A DNA stretch of 64,000 nt from Caballeronia sp. Lep1P3 (GCF_022879595.1 NZ_CP084265.1:496001-560000); one strand, 5' to 3'. Shown: positions 20,655 through 31,914, numbered from the stretch's first letter. Notes: generated by a model not told the origin, from the letters alone. Numbers and translations: made by a program.

Positions 20655-21862
20655 CACGCGACTTCCGTTGCTTCAGCGGCTTCGGCCACGCTCGTCACGC
20701 CTTCGCGCACGCGCGCGGACGCGGCATCGCGCAAGGCGGGCATGCCTTCGGATTGCGCGGCGCGCGCGATGGCGTGCGTCGCCGAGCGCGAGACGATTAG
20801 CTCGCGCAGGCTGTCGGAGACCGGCATCAGCTGATGCACGCCGACACGCCCGCGATACCCGATGCCGTGGCACGCCGGACACCCGCGCGGCTCGAACGGA
20901 CAAAAGCCGTCCGCGAGCGCGAGCGCGGACGGCGCGCGGCACGCCTCGCACAGCTTGCGCACCAGGCGCTGCGCGGTCACGAGCCGCAGCGCGGACGCGA
21001 GGTTGTACGGCGCGACGCCGATATCGATGAGTCGCGCGATGGCGGCGGGCGCGTCGTTCGTGTGCAGCGTCGAGAGCACGAGATGGCCGGTTTGCGCGGC
21101 TTTCACGGCGACATCGGCGGTTTCGGCGTCGCGAATTTCCCCGACCATGATGACGTCCGGGTCCTGTCGCATGAACGCGCGCAGCGCCACCGCGAAAGTC
21201 AGGCCGGCTTTCTCGCGCACGCTCACCTGATTGATGCCGGCCAGTTGAATTTCGACCGGATCTTCGACCGAACAGACGTTGCGCGCCTCCGCGTTGAGCA
21301 TCTGAAGAAAGCAGTAGAGCGACAAGGTCTTGCCGCTGCCCGTCGGTCCCGTCACCAGAATGAGGCCGTGCGGCGCGCGAATCGCCGAATCGACGGTGGC
21401 GCTTTGCTTGGCGTCGAGGCCGAGCGCGCCGAGCGACAAGTCGGGCGGCAACGAATCCAGCCGTCGCAGGACGAGCTTCTCGCCGAAGAGCGTCGGCAGC
21501 GAATTCACGCGATAGTCGCCGGTCTCGCCGCGCGGCAAAGCGAGCCGCAAACGACCGTCCTGCGGCACGCGCCGCTCGGCGATGTCCATGCGCGCCAGCA
21601 CCTTGATGCGCGTGATGAACGCGTCGCGCAAATGCGGCGGCGGACGGCGCAAGACGTGCAGCGCGCCATCGACGCGCAGCCGGATGCGCCATTCGTGCTC
21701 CGAAGGCTCGACGTGGATATCGGATGCGCCGCGCTCGGCGGCTTCGCGCAACGTATCGGCGAGGAGCGACACGGCGGGCGCGTCCTGTTCGGACGCGGCA
21801 TCGAAAGCATGCTCGGGAGCGCGAGCGGGCGGGCGAAAAGCGTCGCGGGAGGCGGAAGTCAT
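20654..21862 (-). CDS. pilB: Type IV pilus/type II secretion assembly ATPase (PilB/GspE family, short form)
   Basis: A 402-residue hexameric AAA-like ATPase. The Walker A GPTGSGKT is near residue 176, the Asp box includes VEDPVEIQ, the Walker B is MVGEIRDAETAD and the His box is STLHTNDAPAA. The tetracysteine zinc motif has one CEAC pair and one CPAC pair. At 402 residues it is well short of typical PilB (about 560), lacking most of the N-terminal T2SSE_N region; the protein starts almost directly in the N2 domain. Upstream DNA shows no missing coding part, so this looks like a natural short form. Confidence 0.9.
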   Translation of the reverse strand: MTSASRDAFRPPARAPEHAFDAASEQDAPAVSLLADTLREAAERGASDIHVEPSEHEWRIRLRVDGALHVLRRPPPHLRDAFITRIKVLARMDIAERRVPQDGRLRLALPRGETGDYRVNSLPTLFGEKLVLRRLDSLPPDLSLGALGLDAKQSATVDSAIRAPHGLILVTGPTGSGKTLSLYCFLQMLNAEARNVCSVEDPVEIQLAGINQVSVREKAGLTFAVALRAFMRQDPDVIMVGEIRDAETADVAVKAAQTGHLVLSTLHTNDAPAAIARLIDIGVAPYNLASALRLVTAQRLVRKLCEACRAPSALALADGFCPFEPRGCPACHGIGYRGRVGVHQLMPVSDSLRELIVSRSATHAIARAAQSEGMPALRDAASARVREGVTSVAEAAEATEVA

Positions 21863-21936
21863 GAGCGTCGGCTACGGTTGATCGAGACGATTCGATCATC
21901 CCGCGCCCGCTCGCGCGCGCCTACTCGTCCGAATGG

Positions 21937-23223
21937 CTAACGCAGCGCGCGCTTGGCCGTTGGCGTCGGGCGAAAGATCTTGACGGTGCGGATGGCCTGA
22001 TCGTCGCTGCGCATGACTTCGCAATGCACGCCCGCGATGCGCAGCGAAACGTCGCCATCGGGAATGTCTTCGAGCGTTTCGAGTATCAGCCCGTTGAGCG
22101 TCTTGGGGCCGTCCGTCGGCAGCGTGAGTTTCAGCCAGCGGTTCAGTTCGCGCAGCGGCATGCTGCCCGGGACGATGCATTCGCCGTTTTCGTCCCAGCC
22201 GCGCGAGCCCGCGCCGCGCGGGATCGTCGACGTGAATTCGCCGATCAGTTCCTCGATGATGTCTTCCGGCGTCACGAGCCCTTGCAGTTCGCCGTATTCG
22301 TCGACGACGATCGCGATGCGGTGCCCGCTTTCCTGAAAGTACTGCAACTGCTGGAAGACCGGCGTGCCGGTCGGCACGAAGTAAGGCTCGGTCAGCAACT
22401 CGCGCAAGGTTTCGCGCTCGAGTTCCTGGTTATGCAGCGCCGACAGCGTCTTGCGCACGTGAAGCACGCCGAGCACGCGGTCGATATCGCCCTGATACAC
22501 GACGAGCTTGTTGTGATAGCAGGTTTCGAGCTGGTGAAGAATGTCGTCGAACGGGGCGTCGAAGTCGAGCGCTTCGATGCGGCGGCGCGGGATCATCACG
22601 TCATCGACGGAGATGTTCTCCAGATCGAAGAGGTTAAGGAGAATACTGCGGTGCTTCGTCGGCATGAAGCTGCCGGTTTCGAGCACGATGGTGCGCAGTT
22701 CCTCGGGCGAGAGCCGCTGATCGCGGTTGCCTTTGGTGTTGATGCGCAGCGCGCCGAGAATGGCGTTCGCGAACAGATTGACGAACCACACGAGCGGCCG
22801 CGCGATGCGCATGAGCGGCGCGAGCACGAGGCTCGCCGGCAGCGCGACTTTCTCCGGATACGTGGCGCCGACGATCTTCGGCGCGATCTCCGCGAACACG
22901 ATGATGAGAAACGCGATGAGACCCGTCGTCACCGACAGCACGACGTTGTTGTGCCCGAACGTGCGCAGCGCGATCGACGTCGTGAGGACCGGAATGATGG
23001 TATTGATGAGGTTGTTGCCGATCAGGATGACGGAAAGCAGTTGGTCCGTCTTGGCGAGGAGGCCTTGTGTCGTGCGCGCGCTGAGCGATCCCTGGTTTGC
23101 CAGAAATTTCAGGCGATGGCGGTTGAGCGCCATCATCGACGTTTCGGAGATCGAGAAGAAACCGGAGAGAAAGAGAAGCAGAAAAATGGCGCAGATCTGC
23201 GCCCATAAAGGAAGGTTGTCCAC
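21937..23223 (-). CDS. CorC/HlyC-type membrane protein (DUF21-CBS-CorC_HlyC)
   Basis: A 428-residue protein of the YfjD/CorB group. Three to four hydrophobic spans in the first 150 residues form a DUF21/CNNM domain (GFFSISETSMMALNRHRL at its start), followed by a pair of CBS domains and a C-terminal CorC_HlyC domain. Such proteins are linked to magnesium and cobalt efflux or resistance, but the substrate cannot be read from sequence. The start codon is GTG at 23223 and has no clear ribosome site, so the start is less certain. It precedes the pil genes on the same strand by 74 bases. Confidence 0.88.
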   Translation of the reverse strand: MDNLPLWAQICAIFLLLFLSGFFSISETSMMALNRHRLKFLANQGSLSARTTQGLLAKTDQLLSVILIGNNLINTIIPVLTTSIALRTFGHNNVVLSVTTGLIAFLIIVFAEIAPKIVGATYPEKVALPASLVLAPLMRIARPLVWFVNLFANAILGALRINTKGNRDQRLSPEELRTIVLETGSFMPTKHRSILLNLFDLENISVDDVMIPRRRIEALDFDAPFDDILHQLETCYHNKLVVYQGDIDRVLGVLHVRKTLSALHNQELERETLRELLTEPYFVPTGTPVFQQLQYFQESGHRIAIVVDEYGELQGLVTPEDIIEELIGEFTSTIPRGAGSRGWDENGECIVPGSMPLRELNRWLKLTLPTDGPKTLNGLILETLEDIPDGDVSLRIAGVHCEVMRSDDQAIRTVKIFRPTPTAKRALR

Positions 23224-23310
23224 GCGGCGATCGAGTAGGGGCGATGATGATGGACTATAGCAGACGGCTTTCCAGCCCCGCCGAGGGCGGGTCGGGCCAA
23301 TGCGTCCGCT

Positions 23311-23347
23311 GGAAAAGAAAAACCCGCAGGGCGAACCGTGCGGGTTT
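23311..23347 (-). terminator. Intrinsic terminator of the tRNA-Pro gene
   Basis: On the reverse strand a 9-bp stem (23339-23347 with 23320-23328) is followed by a T-rich run read from 23321 down to 23313. It lies 9 bases beyond the encoded CCA end of the tRNA. Confidence 0.85.
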
Positions 23348-23356
23348 TTGAAATTC

Positions 23357-23433
23357 TGGTCGGGGTGAGAGGATTCGAACCTCCGGCCTCTACGTCCCGA
23401 ACGTAGCGCTCTACCAGGCTAAGCTACACCCCG
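23357..23433 (-). tRNA. tRNA-Pro (anticodon CGG)
   Basis: A 77-nt cloverleaf on the reverse strand with an acceptor stem CGGGGTG pairing with CACCCCG, a D arm containing AGCCTGGTAGAGCG, an anticodon stem CTACG/CGTAG around the loop TTCGGGA, and a T arm containing GGTTCGAATCC. The anticodon in the 7-nt loop is CGG (proline). The 3' CCA is encoded. It lies between the octaprenyl diphosphate synthase gene and the CorC/HlyC gene. Confidence 0.97.
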
Positions 23434-23474
23434 AATTTGAACTTACTTGGACATCTTCGTTACGGAAGTCTCGT

Positions 23475-24467
23475 TTAAGACTGCCTCGATGTCGAGTAAG
23501 AACATAATTCTAGCAGGCTCTCTTTGTAAATGGAAGCGGGGAATGAAGAAATCGCGCTTGCTGCCGCTTGAGCTTCCTGGCGCGCGCATTCCAGCGTGTG
23601 ATCGAGCGCGCCGGACGTCGTGATCGCGTGAAAGATGGTCTCGAAACGATCGGTGCCGCCTTGCTCGATCGCTTCGCGGGCGAGCGTCGCCTGTTCAGGC
23701 GTGCCGTGCTCCATCAGATAGATGAGCGGAAGCGTGGGCTTGCCCTCGCGCAGGTCGTCGCCGGCGTTCTTGCCCATCGATTCGGGCGTGCCGGTGTAGT
23801 CGAGCCAGTCGTCCATGATCTGGAACGCCGTGCCGATGCGCCTGCCGAACTCCGCTGCGGCGGCTTCGGTGCGCGCGTCCGCGCCCGACAGCACGGCGCC
23901 CAGTTGCGCCGCCGCCTCGAAGAGCTTTGCCGTCTTGTAGCGGATGACCTGCATGTATCGCGCTTCGTCGACGTCCGGATCGTGCATGTTGAGAAGCTGC
24001 AGAACCTCGCCCTCGGAGATGATGTTGGTCGCGACCGACAAAATCTCCATCACGCGCATCTTGCCGACGCTCACCATCATCTCGAACGAGCGCGAATACA
24101 GGAAATCGCCGACGAGCACGCTCGCCGCGTTGCCGAAGAGCGCATTGGCCGTCTTGCGGCCGCGGCGCAGGTCCGATTCGTCGACGACGTCGTCGTGCAG
24201 CAGCGTCGCCGTGTGAATGAACTCGACGACAGCCGCGAGCTCATGGCGATGTCCGGTCGTATCGCCCAGCGCGCCCGCCACGAGGAGCAAGAGCGCCGGA
24301 CGCAGCCGCTTGCCGCCCGCGCCGATGATGTACTCCGAAATCTGGTTGATGAGCATCACTTCTGATGCCAGGCGCTGCCGGATGACGCGATTGACCTGCT
24401 GCATGTCCTCGGAGACCGGGGCGAGCAGTGCGGCAGCGTTGGGAGAGGAAGTGGCGGTGGACGACAT
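23475..24467 (-). CDS. ispB: Octaprenyl diphosphate synthase (trans-polyprenyl synthase)
   Basis: A 330-residue polyprenyl synthase making the C40 side chain of ubiquinone. The two aspartate-rich motifs are visible as HDDVVDESD with the downstream RRGRKTAN, and IMDDWLDYTG. The N-terminal GKRLRPALLLL region binds isopentenyl diphosphate. The ATG at 24467 is chosen over a TTG three codons upstream; neither has a strong ribosome site. It is divergent from rplU-rpmA, a conserved neighbourhood. Chain length is inferred from the family and context. Confidence 0.94.
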   Translation of the reverse strand: MSSTATSSPNAAALLAPVSEDMQQVNRVIRQRLASEVMLINQISEYIIGAGGKRLRPALLLLVAGALGDTTGHRHELAAVVEFIHTATLLHDDVVDESDLRRGRKTANALFGNAASVLVGDFLYSRSFEMMVSVGKMRVMEILSVATNIISEGEVLQLLNMHDPDVDEARYMQVIRYKTAKLFEAAAQLGAVLSGADARTEAAAAEFGRRIGTAFQIMDDWLDYTGTPESMGKNAGDDLREGKPTLPLIYLMEHGTPEQATLAREAIEQGGTDRFETIFHAITTSGALDHTLECARQEAQAAASAISSFPASIYKESLLELCSYSTSRQS

Positions 24468-24630
24468 GATCGGCAAATAGGGTAATGCGGCGGATTATAA
24501 GGCGAATCGCACAGGCGACGGGTGCGCGCGCGCCGGGAACACCGCCTGCGGCCGCTTTTTGCCGGGCTTTTTGCGGAGAAGCGGCGCCGGCGGGCGCCGC
24601 GCCAGTGTCTGTGCGAAATGTCAATGCCTT

Positions 24631-24659
24631 TTGACGCGCAGCCTAACCCTATGTATAAT
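24631..24659 (+). promoter_or_regulatory. Sigma-70 promoter of rplU-rpmA
   Basis: TTGACG at 24631-24636 and TATAAT at 24654-24659 are separated by exactly 17 bp, a near-consensus promoter. It lies about 48 nt upstream of the probable transcription start to the rplU ATG at 24714, in the divergent interval with ispB. Confidence 0.88.
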
Positions 24660-24713
24660 CTCGTGTTTTCCTCGCGCGGTGCGGGGAAAAACGAATTCTG
24701 AGTGAGGTTCTCA

Positions 24714-25025
24714 ATGTACGCGGTCATAAAAACCGGCGGCAAGCAGTACAAAGTTGCCGTTGGCGAAAAATTGAAAGTAGAACAGATACCGGCAGACATT
24801 GACGCTGAAATCACGCTCGACCAGGTTCTCGCAGTAGGCGAGGGCGAATCGATTCAGTTCGGTACGCCGTTGGTCAGTGGGGCTTCCGTCAAGGCTACCG
24901 TCGTGTCCCAGGGTCGTCACAAGAAAGTGACCATCTTCAAGATGCGCCGCCGGAAGCACTACCAAAAGCATGGCGGCCACCGCCAGAACTACACCGAACT
25001 GCGCATCGACGCGATCAACGCCTAA
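24714..25025 (+). CDS. rplU: 50S ribosomal protein L21
   Basis: A 103-residue L21 with the standard N-terminus [14 protein letters not shown] and the C-terminal [19 protein letters not shown]. The ATG at 24714 is chosen over an in-frame codon four residues upstream because L21 always begins this way. It forms the conserved rplU-rpmA-obgE block and is driven by the strong promoter at 24631-24659. Confidence 0.99.
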   Translation: MYAVIKTGGKQYKVAVGEKLKVEQIPADIDAEITLDQVLAVGEGESIQFGTPLVSGASVKATVVSQGRHKKVTIFKMRRRKHYQKHGGHRQNYTELRIDAINA

Positions 25026-25068
25026 GGCGAGATCGTTTCCGCACAGAAATCGGTAAAGGAGCTATCAA

Positions 25069-25329
25069 ATGGCACACAAAAAAGCAGGCGGGTCTTCCCG
25101 CAACGGCCGCGATTCCGAATCGAAGCGCCTCGGCGTGAAGGTCTACGGCGGCCAGGCAATCAACGCGGGCGGCATCATCGTTCGCCAGCGCGGCACGCGC
25201 ATGCATCCGGGTGAGAATGTCGGCATCGGCAAGGATCACACGCTGTTCGCGCTGACCGACGGCCACGTCCAGTTCGTGACCAAGGGCGCAGCGAAGAAGC
25301 ACACGGTCGTCGTCGTCCCGGCAGCGTAA
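25069..25329 (+). CDS. rpmA: 50S ribosomal protein L27
   Basis: An 86-residue L27 with the canonical N-terminal [18 protein letters not shown], which reaches the peptidyl-transferase centre; no N-terminal prepeptide of the Firmicute type is present. A good ribosome site (AAAGGAG, near 25056) precedes the ATG. It follows rplU by 43 bases and is followed by a strong terminator. Confidence 0.99.
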   Translation: MAHKKAGGSSRNGRDSESKRLGVKVYGGQAINAGGIIVRQRGTRMHPGENVGIGKDHTLFALTDGHVQFVTKGAAKKHTVVVVPAA

Positions 25330-25354
25330 ATAGCGCGCACGGGCTTCAGGACCG

Positions 25355-25387
25355 AAAAAGGCCCCGCGAAGTTCGCGGGGCCTTTTT
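25355..25387 (+). terminator. Intrinsic terminator after rpmA
   Basis: A long GC-rich stem with A/T ends (about 25355-25369 with 25373-25387) is flanked by a run of five A and a run of five T, a strong and potentially bidirectional terminator separating rplU-rpmA from obgE. Confidence 0.92.
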
Positions 25388-25476
25388 CATTGGCGCGTCG
25401 GAAAAGCGGCGCGCTCGCGGAAACGCAAGTTTATCGGTGACCGGCATGCGCCGGTCACGGCAAAATAGCGTGATGA

Positions 25477-26622
<1,146 letters not shown>

Positions 26623-26671
26623 CGGCGTAGCCCGCCACGCGCGGTCAGCCACATCCCAGGAGAAGGCGCAG

Positions 26672-27790
26672 ATGCGTTCGGTCATTGCCGCTGCGAAGCG
26701 AATCGTAGTGAAAGTGGGGTCCAGTCTCGTCACCAACGACGGGCGCGGGCTCGATCACGCGGCCATTGCGCGCTGGGCGTCGCAGATCGCGGCGCTGCGC
26801 GAGCAGGGCAAGGAAGTGGTGCTCGTGAGTTCCGGCGCGATCGCGGAGGGCATCCATCGGCTGGGATGGACCAAGCGCCCGCGCGAGATCGACGAATTGC
26901 AGGCCGCCGCCGCCGTCGGGCAAATGGGTCTCGCGCAAGTCTATGAGAGCAGCTTCGGCGCGCACGGCATTCGCACGGCGCAGATTCTGCTGACGCACGC
27001 GGACCTCGCCGACCGCGAGCGCTATCTCAACGCGCGTTCGACGCTGCTCACGCTGCTGCGTCTGGGCGCGCTGCCGATCATCAACGAGAACGACACCGTC
27101 ATCACCGATGAAATCAAGTTCGGCGACAACGACACGCTCGGCGCGCTCGTCGCGAATCTGATCGAAGGCGATGCGCTCGTCATCCTCACCGATCAACGCG
27201 GCCTCTTCACCGCCGATCCGCGCAAGGACCCGAACGCGACGCTCGTCGAACAGGCCGACGCAGGCACGCCCGAACTCGAAGCGATGGCCGGCGGCGCGGG
27301 TTCGAGCCTCGGGCGCGGCGGCATGCTGACCAAGATTCTCGCGGCCAAACGCGCGGCGCACAGCGGCGCGAACACGGTCATCGCGAGCGGCCGTGAGGCG
27401 GACGTGCTCACGCGTCTCGCGTCGGGCGAGATGATCGGCACGCAACTCGTCGCGCGCACCGCACGCATGGCCGCGCGCAAGCAGTGGATGGCGGATCACT
27501 TGCAGGTGCGCGGACACGTCATCATCGACGATGGCGCCGTCGAGAAGCTCACCGCCGGCGGCAAGAGCTTGCTGCCGATCGGCGTCGTCGACGTGAAGGG
27601 CGCGTTCGATCGCGGGGAAGTGATCGCGTGCGTGAGCGGTCGCGGGCAGGAAGTGGCGCGTGGCATCACGAACTACAGCAGTTCGGAAGCACGGCTGATT
27701 CATCGGCGGCCGAGCGGGGAAATCGAAACCGTGCTCGGTTACATGCTCGAACCGGAGTTGATTCACCGCGACAATCTCGTTCTGGTTTGA
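26672..27790 (+). CDS. proB: Glutamate 5-kinase
   Basis: A 372-residue enzyme phosphorylating glutamate in proline synthesis. The amino-acid-kinase domain has [25 protein letters not shown] and the catalytic NENDTV region; a C-terminal PUA domain (about residues 280-365) is present, as in E. coli ProB. The ATG at 26672 follows an AGGAGA ribosome site at 26658-26663. It lies 49 bases after obgE and is probably in the same transcript. proA is not adjacent. Confidence 0.97.
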   Translation: MRSVIAAAKRIVVKVGSSLVTNDGRGLDHAAIARWASQIAALREQGKEVVLVSSGAIAEGIHRLGWTKRPREIDELQAAAAVGQMGLAQVYESSFGAHGIRTAQILLTHADLADRERYLNARSTLLTLLRLGALPIINENDTVITDEIKFGDNDTLGALVANLIEGDALVILTDQRGLFTADPRKDPNATLVEQADAGTPELEAMAGGAGSSLGRGGMLTKILAAKRAAHSGANTVIASGREADVLTRLASGEMIGTQLVARTARMAARKQWMADHLQVRGHVIIDDGAVEKLTAGGKSLLPIGVVDVKGAFDRGEVIACVSGRGQEVARGITNYSSSEARLIHRRPSGEIETVLGYMLEPELIHRDNLVLV

Positions 27791-27825
27791 GCGATTTGAG
27801 TGGTTTTACACTCGCAGAAAAAGAG

Positions 27826-27856
27826 AAGCCCGCTGAACCGAAAGGCCAGCGGGCTT
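27826..27856. terminator. Bidirectional terminator between proB and the CNP1-like gene
   Basis: A 10-bp perfect stem (27826-27835 with 27847-27856) with an 11-nt loop lies between two convergent genes. A- and T-rich flanks are short, but the stem is GC-rich and correctly placed for both genes. Confidence 0.75.
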
Positions 27857-27876
27857 TCTGCATCACGCGCCAGGCA

Positions 27877-28437
27877 TCAGCGCACGTTGATCGAACTCTG
27901 CGTGCGCTTGTACTTGATGTTCTCGACGATCTGCTTTGCATTGCCGACGGGCAACTTGCTCGTGCAGAAGTAATCCTGATACAGCGCCGCCTGATACGCG
28001 TTCAGCTCGCCATTCTCGATGCGCCGGAAATCGAACGCGACGTCGCGGTCCCAGCCGGTGCCGGCGTCGTCGATGCTCGCGTAGCGCCGCCATTCGTAGG
28101 TATCGCAGCGAATGCCTTCGTAGTTGACGTTGCGCGCGCCCCCGGGGCTCGTCGCGACGACGACGTATCGCACGACGCCGTCATCGCCCACTGAAAGCGA
28201 AGTCTTGTCGATCGCGAACGTCAGCGGCGTGTTCTGCGATACGTTGAACGGCAGCAGATTCGACGCCTGCGGCAAGGGCGGCATGGTGTCGACCTTGTTC
28301 TCGACCCACTGCGTCTTGCGGTCGAGCAGGTAGGTGAAGACGCCGTCGTCCTGATTGGACGGGCCTTTGGAACTGGAACAGCCGGCGAGCGCGGCGAGCA
28401 TGGCCACGAGTACCGCGGATGAGACGATGACTTTCAA
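27877..28437 (-). CDS. CNP1-like family lipoprotein
   Basis: A 186-residue exported lipoprotein. The N-terminal signal is short and ends in the lipobox LAGC, with cysteine near residue 20, followed by SSSKG. The body (RYVVVATSPGGARNVNYEGIRC, YEWRRYASID) fits the CNP1-like family of betaproteobacteria, whose role is unknown. The start codon is TTG at 28437, chosen because it gives the complete lipoprotein signal; an ATG close by is out of frame. It lies convergent with proB and downstream of rppH by 142 bases. Confidence 0.8.
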   Translation of the reverse strand: MKVIVSSAVLVAMLAALAGCSSSKGPSNQDDGVFTYLLDRKTQWVENKVDTMPPLPQASNLLPFNVSQNTPLTFAIDKTSLSVGDDGVVRYVVVATSPGGARNVNYEGIRCDTYEWRRYASIDDAGTGWDRDVAFDFRRIENGELNAYQAALYQDYFCTSKLPVGNAKQIVENIKYKRTQSSINVR

Positions 28438-28579
28438 TTCATGTTCCCGAATAACGGATGCGCGAACGGCACAACGCCCGGCACGGCGAGCAGTGCTCGC
28501 GTGCCGGGCCCGAAAACGTGCCGAGTGTCAAAGTGAACGAAGAACCGCTGCGCCGGACTGCGCTATCGATCGCACGGAA

Positions 28580-29230
28580 TCAATCGCACGATGAGCGCCG
28601 CGCGACGATCCGCACTTCTTCGCTGATCGTGCATTCTGCCTGAACCGCGGCGCCGCCGGCAGTGACGGCAGGCGTCTCGATCGTTAACGTCTGAATCACG
28701 CGCGGATAACGCGGCCCATGATGCGCGGCGCGCTCGCCGCGTTCGCCACGGGAGTTGGTTCGCCGCAAAAAGCGGGATAGCTCGGTGAGAGCCAGTTGAT
28801 AAACGTCGCGCTTGAACTCGATGACCGCGTCGAGCGGCACCCAATACTCGTTCCAGCGCCAGGCATCGAACTCCGGATGGTCCGTCGCGCGCAGGCAAAT
28901 GTCGCAGTCGCGGCCTACCATTCGCAGCAGAAACCAGATCTGTTTCTGACCGCGATAATGACCGCGCACTTCGCGCTTGATGAACTTATCCGGCACCTCA
29001 TAACGCAGCCAGTCGCGCGTGCGACCGACAACTTTCACGTGCTCCGGAAGCAGGCCGGTTTCTTCGTGTAACTCCCGATACATTGCTTGCACGGGGGTTT
29101 CGCCGTATTTGATACCCCCTTGCGGAAACTGCCAGGAATGTTCACGCAGCCGCTTGCCCCAAAACACTTCGTTGCGCGCGTTCAAGAGGATGATGCCGAC
29201 GTTCGGGCGAAAGCCTTCACGATCCAGCAT
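28580..29230 (-). CDS. rppH: RNA pyrophosphohydrolase
   Basis: A 216-residue Nudix hydrolase removing the 5' pyrophosphate from mRNA to start decay. The N-terminus [15 protein letters not shown] and the region [12 protein letters not shown] lead into a full Nudix box ending RELHEETGL. It is about 40 residues longer than E. coli RppH because of a C-terminal extension rich in R, G, A and V. The ATG at 29230 follows a GAAGGTGG ribosome site. It is divergent from proS, a conserved neighbour in betaproteobacteria. Confidence 0.95.
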   Translation of the reverse strand: MLDREGFRPNVGIILLNARNEVFWGKRLREHSWQFPQGGIKYGETPVQAMYRELHEETGLLPEHVKVVGRTRDWLRYEVPDKFIKREVRGHYRGQKQIWFLLRMVGRDCDICLRATDHPEFDAWRWNEYWVPLDAVIEFKRDVYQLALTELSRFLRRTNSRGERGERAAHHGPRYPRVIQTLTIETPAVTAGGAAVQAECTISEEVRIVARRSSCD

Positions 29231-29534
29231 ACAACCACCTTCGAATCCTTTAAAATTGCTTTGATTATAAACAGATAACGGGCCCGGCGCATCCGTTGGA
29301 ACCCGCGCGGCTGGAACCTTGTCCGCAGCGAAGTCCGGTGGCCGTGCGGCTTCGGTGCAAGGAATCTTTGCCAGCCAATCCGGAAGCCGGCAGAATCTGC
29401 TTCCTGTCGGCCGGAGTTGCCGCCATAGCGAATCCGGCTCCACGCAAAACCGCCGACCGTTTCGTCGTTCACTCGTCTCGCCAGCTTCCGCAACCACGGT
29501 TGTGAGGCGCGCGCCGCTTTTGGAAAATTTCTGA
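29231..29534. other. Divergent rppH-proS intergenic region (304 bp)
   Basis: A reverse-strand TATAAT at 29264-29269 lies 34 bases before the rppH start and could be its -10; no clear -35 is seen. On the forward strand no convincing promoter or hairpin is visible. The remainder is GC-rich with no supported ORF. Confidence 0.4.
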
Positions 29535-31271
29535 ATGAAAGCATCCCGTTTCTTCATCGGCACCTTGAAGGAAGCTCCCGCCGACGCCGAAATCGTCAGC
29601 CACAAGCTGATGATGCGCGCCGGCATGATTCGCCGCGTCGCGGGCGGCATCTACGATTACCTGCCGATCGGCCTGCGCTCCATTCGCAAGGTCGAAGCCA
29701 TCGTGCGCGAAGAGATGAACCGCGCCGGCGCGCTCGAATTGCTGATGCCGGCCGTGCAGCCCGCCGAGTTGTGGCAGGAATCGGGACGCTGGGAGCAGTA
29801 CGGCCCCGAGCTGCTGCGCATCAAGGACCGTCACGAACGCGATTTCGTCGTCGGGCCGACGCACGAGGAAGTGGTCACGGACATCGCGCGCCGCGAGATC
29901 AAGAGCTATCGCCAGTTGCCGGTCAACTTCTATCAGATTCAGACCAAGTTCCGCGACGAAATCCGTCCGCGCTTCGGCGTGATGCGCGGGCGCGAGTTCA
30001 TCATGAAGGACGCCTATTCCTTCGATAAGGACGTCGCCGGCCTCGCCGAGTCGTACAAAAAAATGTACGACGCCTACGTGCGCATCTTCACGCGCATCGG
30101 TCTGGAATTCCGCGCGGTGGCGGCGGACAACGGCTCCATCGGCGGCAGCGGCTCGCACGAGTTTCATGTGATCGCCGAAACGGGCGAGGACGACATCGCC
30201 TATTGCCCGACCTCCGACTTCGCGGCCAACGTCGAAGCCGCCGACGCGCTGCCGCTGATCGCGAAGCGCGCCGCGCCCGGCGAGGACATGAAGAAGACGC
30301 CGACGCCCGGCAAGGCCAAGTGCGAAGCGGTGGCCGAGTACCTCGACATTCCGCTCGAGCGCACGATCAAGTCGATCATTCTCGCCACCGACAACGAAGG
30401 CGCCGAGCCGACCATCTGGCTGCTGATGCTGCGCGGCGATCATTCGCTCAACGACATCAAGACGAGCAAGCTGCCCGGTCTCAACGGCTATCGCTTCGCG
30501 ACCGAAGCCGAGATCGTCGAATGGTTCGGCACGCCGCCGGGCTATCTCGGTCCCATCGGCACGAAGAAGCCGGTGCGCGTGATCGCGGACCGCACGGTGG
30601 CGAACATGAGCGACTTCGTCGTCGGCTCGAACGAAGTCGATTTCCATACGACCGGCGTGAACTGGGGCCGCGATCTGCCGGAGCCGGAAGTCGCGGACAT
30701 CCGCAATGTCGTGGCGGGCGATCCGTCGCCGGACGGCAAAGGCACGATCGAAATCTGCCGCGGCATCGAAGTGGGCCATGTCTTCCAGCTCGGCACCAAG
30801 TATTCGGATTCGATGGGCGCCACGTTCCTCGACGAAGGCGGCAAGCCCGCGCCGATGCAGATGGGCTGCTATGGCATCGGCGTCACGCGCGTGCTGGGCG
30901 CGGCCATCGAACAGAATTTCGACGATAAGGGCATCATCTGGCCGGAAGCCATTGCGCCGTTCGAAGTCGTGATCTGCCCGATGGGTTACGACCGCAGCGA
31001 CGCCGTGCGCGAGCAGGCCGACACGCTCTACGCCACGCTGCAGGACGCGGGCGTCGACGTGATTCTCGACGATCGCGGCGAGCGTCCGGGCGTGATGTTC
31101 GCGGACTGGGAACTGATCGGCGTGCCGCATCGCATCGTGATCGGCGATCGCGGGCTGAAGGAAGGCAAGCTCGAATATCAGGCGCGCCGCGACACCGAAG
31201 CGACGCTGCTGCCGGTGGCAGAAGCGGCGGGCGTCGTGACGGCGAAGATTCGGGCCGCGCTCGGAAAGTAA
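29535..31271 (+). CDS. proS: Prolyl-tRNA synthetase
   Basis: A 578-residue class II synthetase of the bacterial type with a YbaK-like editing insertion between motifs 2 and 3 (about residues 225-390). The N-terminus [20 protein letters not shown], the motif 2 region [18 protein letters not shown] and the motif 3 [14 protein letters not shown] are visible, as is a C-terminal anticodon-binding domain. The stop is directly followed by the ATG of the MarC-family gene, suggesting one transcript. A Pro tRNA gene also lies in this window at 23357. Confidence 0.98.
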   Translation: MKASRFFIGTLKEAPADAEIVSHKLMMRAGMIRRVAGGIYDYLPIGLRSIRKVEAIVREEMNRAGALELLMPAVQPAELWQESGRWEQYGPELLRIKDRHERDFVVGPTHEEVVTDIARREIKSYRQLPVNFYQIQTKFRDEIRPRFGVMRGREFIMKDAYSFDKDVAGLAESYKKMYDAYVRIFTRIGLEFRAVAADNGSIGGSGSHEFHVIAETGEDDIAYCPTSDFAANVEAADALPLIAKRAAPGEDMKKTPTPGKAKCEAVAEYLDIPLERTIKSIILATDNEGAEPTIWLLMLRGDHSLNDIKTSKLPGLNGYRFATEAEIVEWFGTPPGYLGPIGTKKPVRVIADRTVANMSDFVVGSNEVDFHTTGVNWGRDLPEPEVADIRNVVAGDPSPDGKGTIEICRGIEVGHVFQLGTKYSDSMGATFLDEGGKPAPMQMGCYGIGVTRVLGAAIEQNFDDKGIIWPEAIAPFEVVICPMGYDRSDAVREQADTLYATLQDAGVDVILDDRGERPGVMFADWELIGVPHRIVIGDRGLKEGKLEYQARRDTEATLLPVAEAAGVVTAKIRAALGK

Positions 31272-31871
31272 ATGCAGTACAACTTCCTGTCCGCGACGAT
31301 CCTGCTTCTGCTCATCACGGACCCGCTCGGCAACATCCCGATCTTCATCAACGCGCTGCGCGGCGTTGCCATCGAGCGGCGTCGCGTCGTGATTCTGCGC
31401 GAAGTGGCGATCGCGTTCGGCATTCTGCTGGTCTTCATGCTGGCCGGCGACCGCTTCCTGCGCGCGATGAACCTCACGGATGTGTCGCTGCGCATCGGCG
31501 GCGGCATCGTGCTATTTCTGATCGCGCTCAGGATGATCTTTCCGCATCCCGACGGGCCGATGGGCGGCGACACGCGCGGCGGCGAACCGCTGATCGTGCC
31601 GCTCGCGATTCCCGCGCTCGCCGGGCCGTCCGCGCTCGCGACGGTGATGCTGCTGACTTCGCAGGCGCCGGGCAAGATGTTCGAGTGGATCGGCGCGCTG
31701 ACCGTGACGATGATCGTCTGCGCGATCGTGCTGATTCTCGCGGAGAAGATTCAGCAATGGCTCGGCGAGCGTGCGGTGACGGCATTCGAGCGGTTGATGG
31801 GGCTCGTGCTCGTCGCCATTTCCGTCGAGATGATTCTTACCGGCATACGCGCTTTCGTGCATCAGTTGTAA
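31272..31871 (+). CDS. MarC/YhgN-family integral membrane protein
   Basis: A 199-residue protein with six hydrophobic spans, opening with FLSATILLLLITDPLGNIPIF, the pattern of the MarC family (UPF0056). Members were once linked to multiple antibiotic resistance, but no transport function is established. The ATG abuts the proS stop without a gap. It ends one base before a strong bidirectional terminator shared with the convergent phosphoribosyltransferase gene. Confidence 0.87.
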   Translation: MQYNFLSATILLLLITDPLGNIPIFINALRGVAIERRRVVILREVAIAFGILLVFMLAGDRFLRAMNLTDVSLRIGGGIVLFLIALRMIFPHPDGPMGGDTRGGEPLIVPLAIPALAGPSALATVMLLTSQAPGKMFEWIGALTVTMIVCAIVLILAEKIQQWLGERAVTAFERLMGLVLVAISVEMILTGIRAFVHQL

Positions 31872-31898
31872 AAAAAAGCGGCCGAGGCCGCTTTTTTT
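31870..31898. terminator. Bidirectional terminator (marC-like / phosphoribosyltransferase)
   Basis: Runs of A at 31870-31877 and T at 31892-31898 flank an AGCGGCC/GGCCGCT stem with a two-base GA centre. It serves both convergent genes. Confidence 0.92.
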
Positions 31899-31914
31899 AC
31901 GTCGAGCGCGATGC

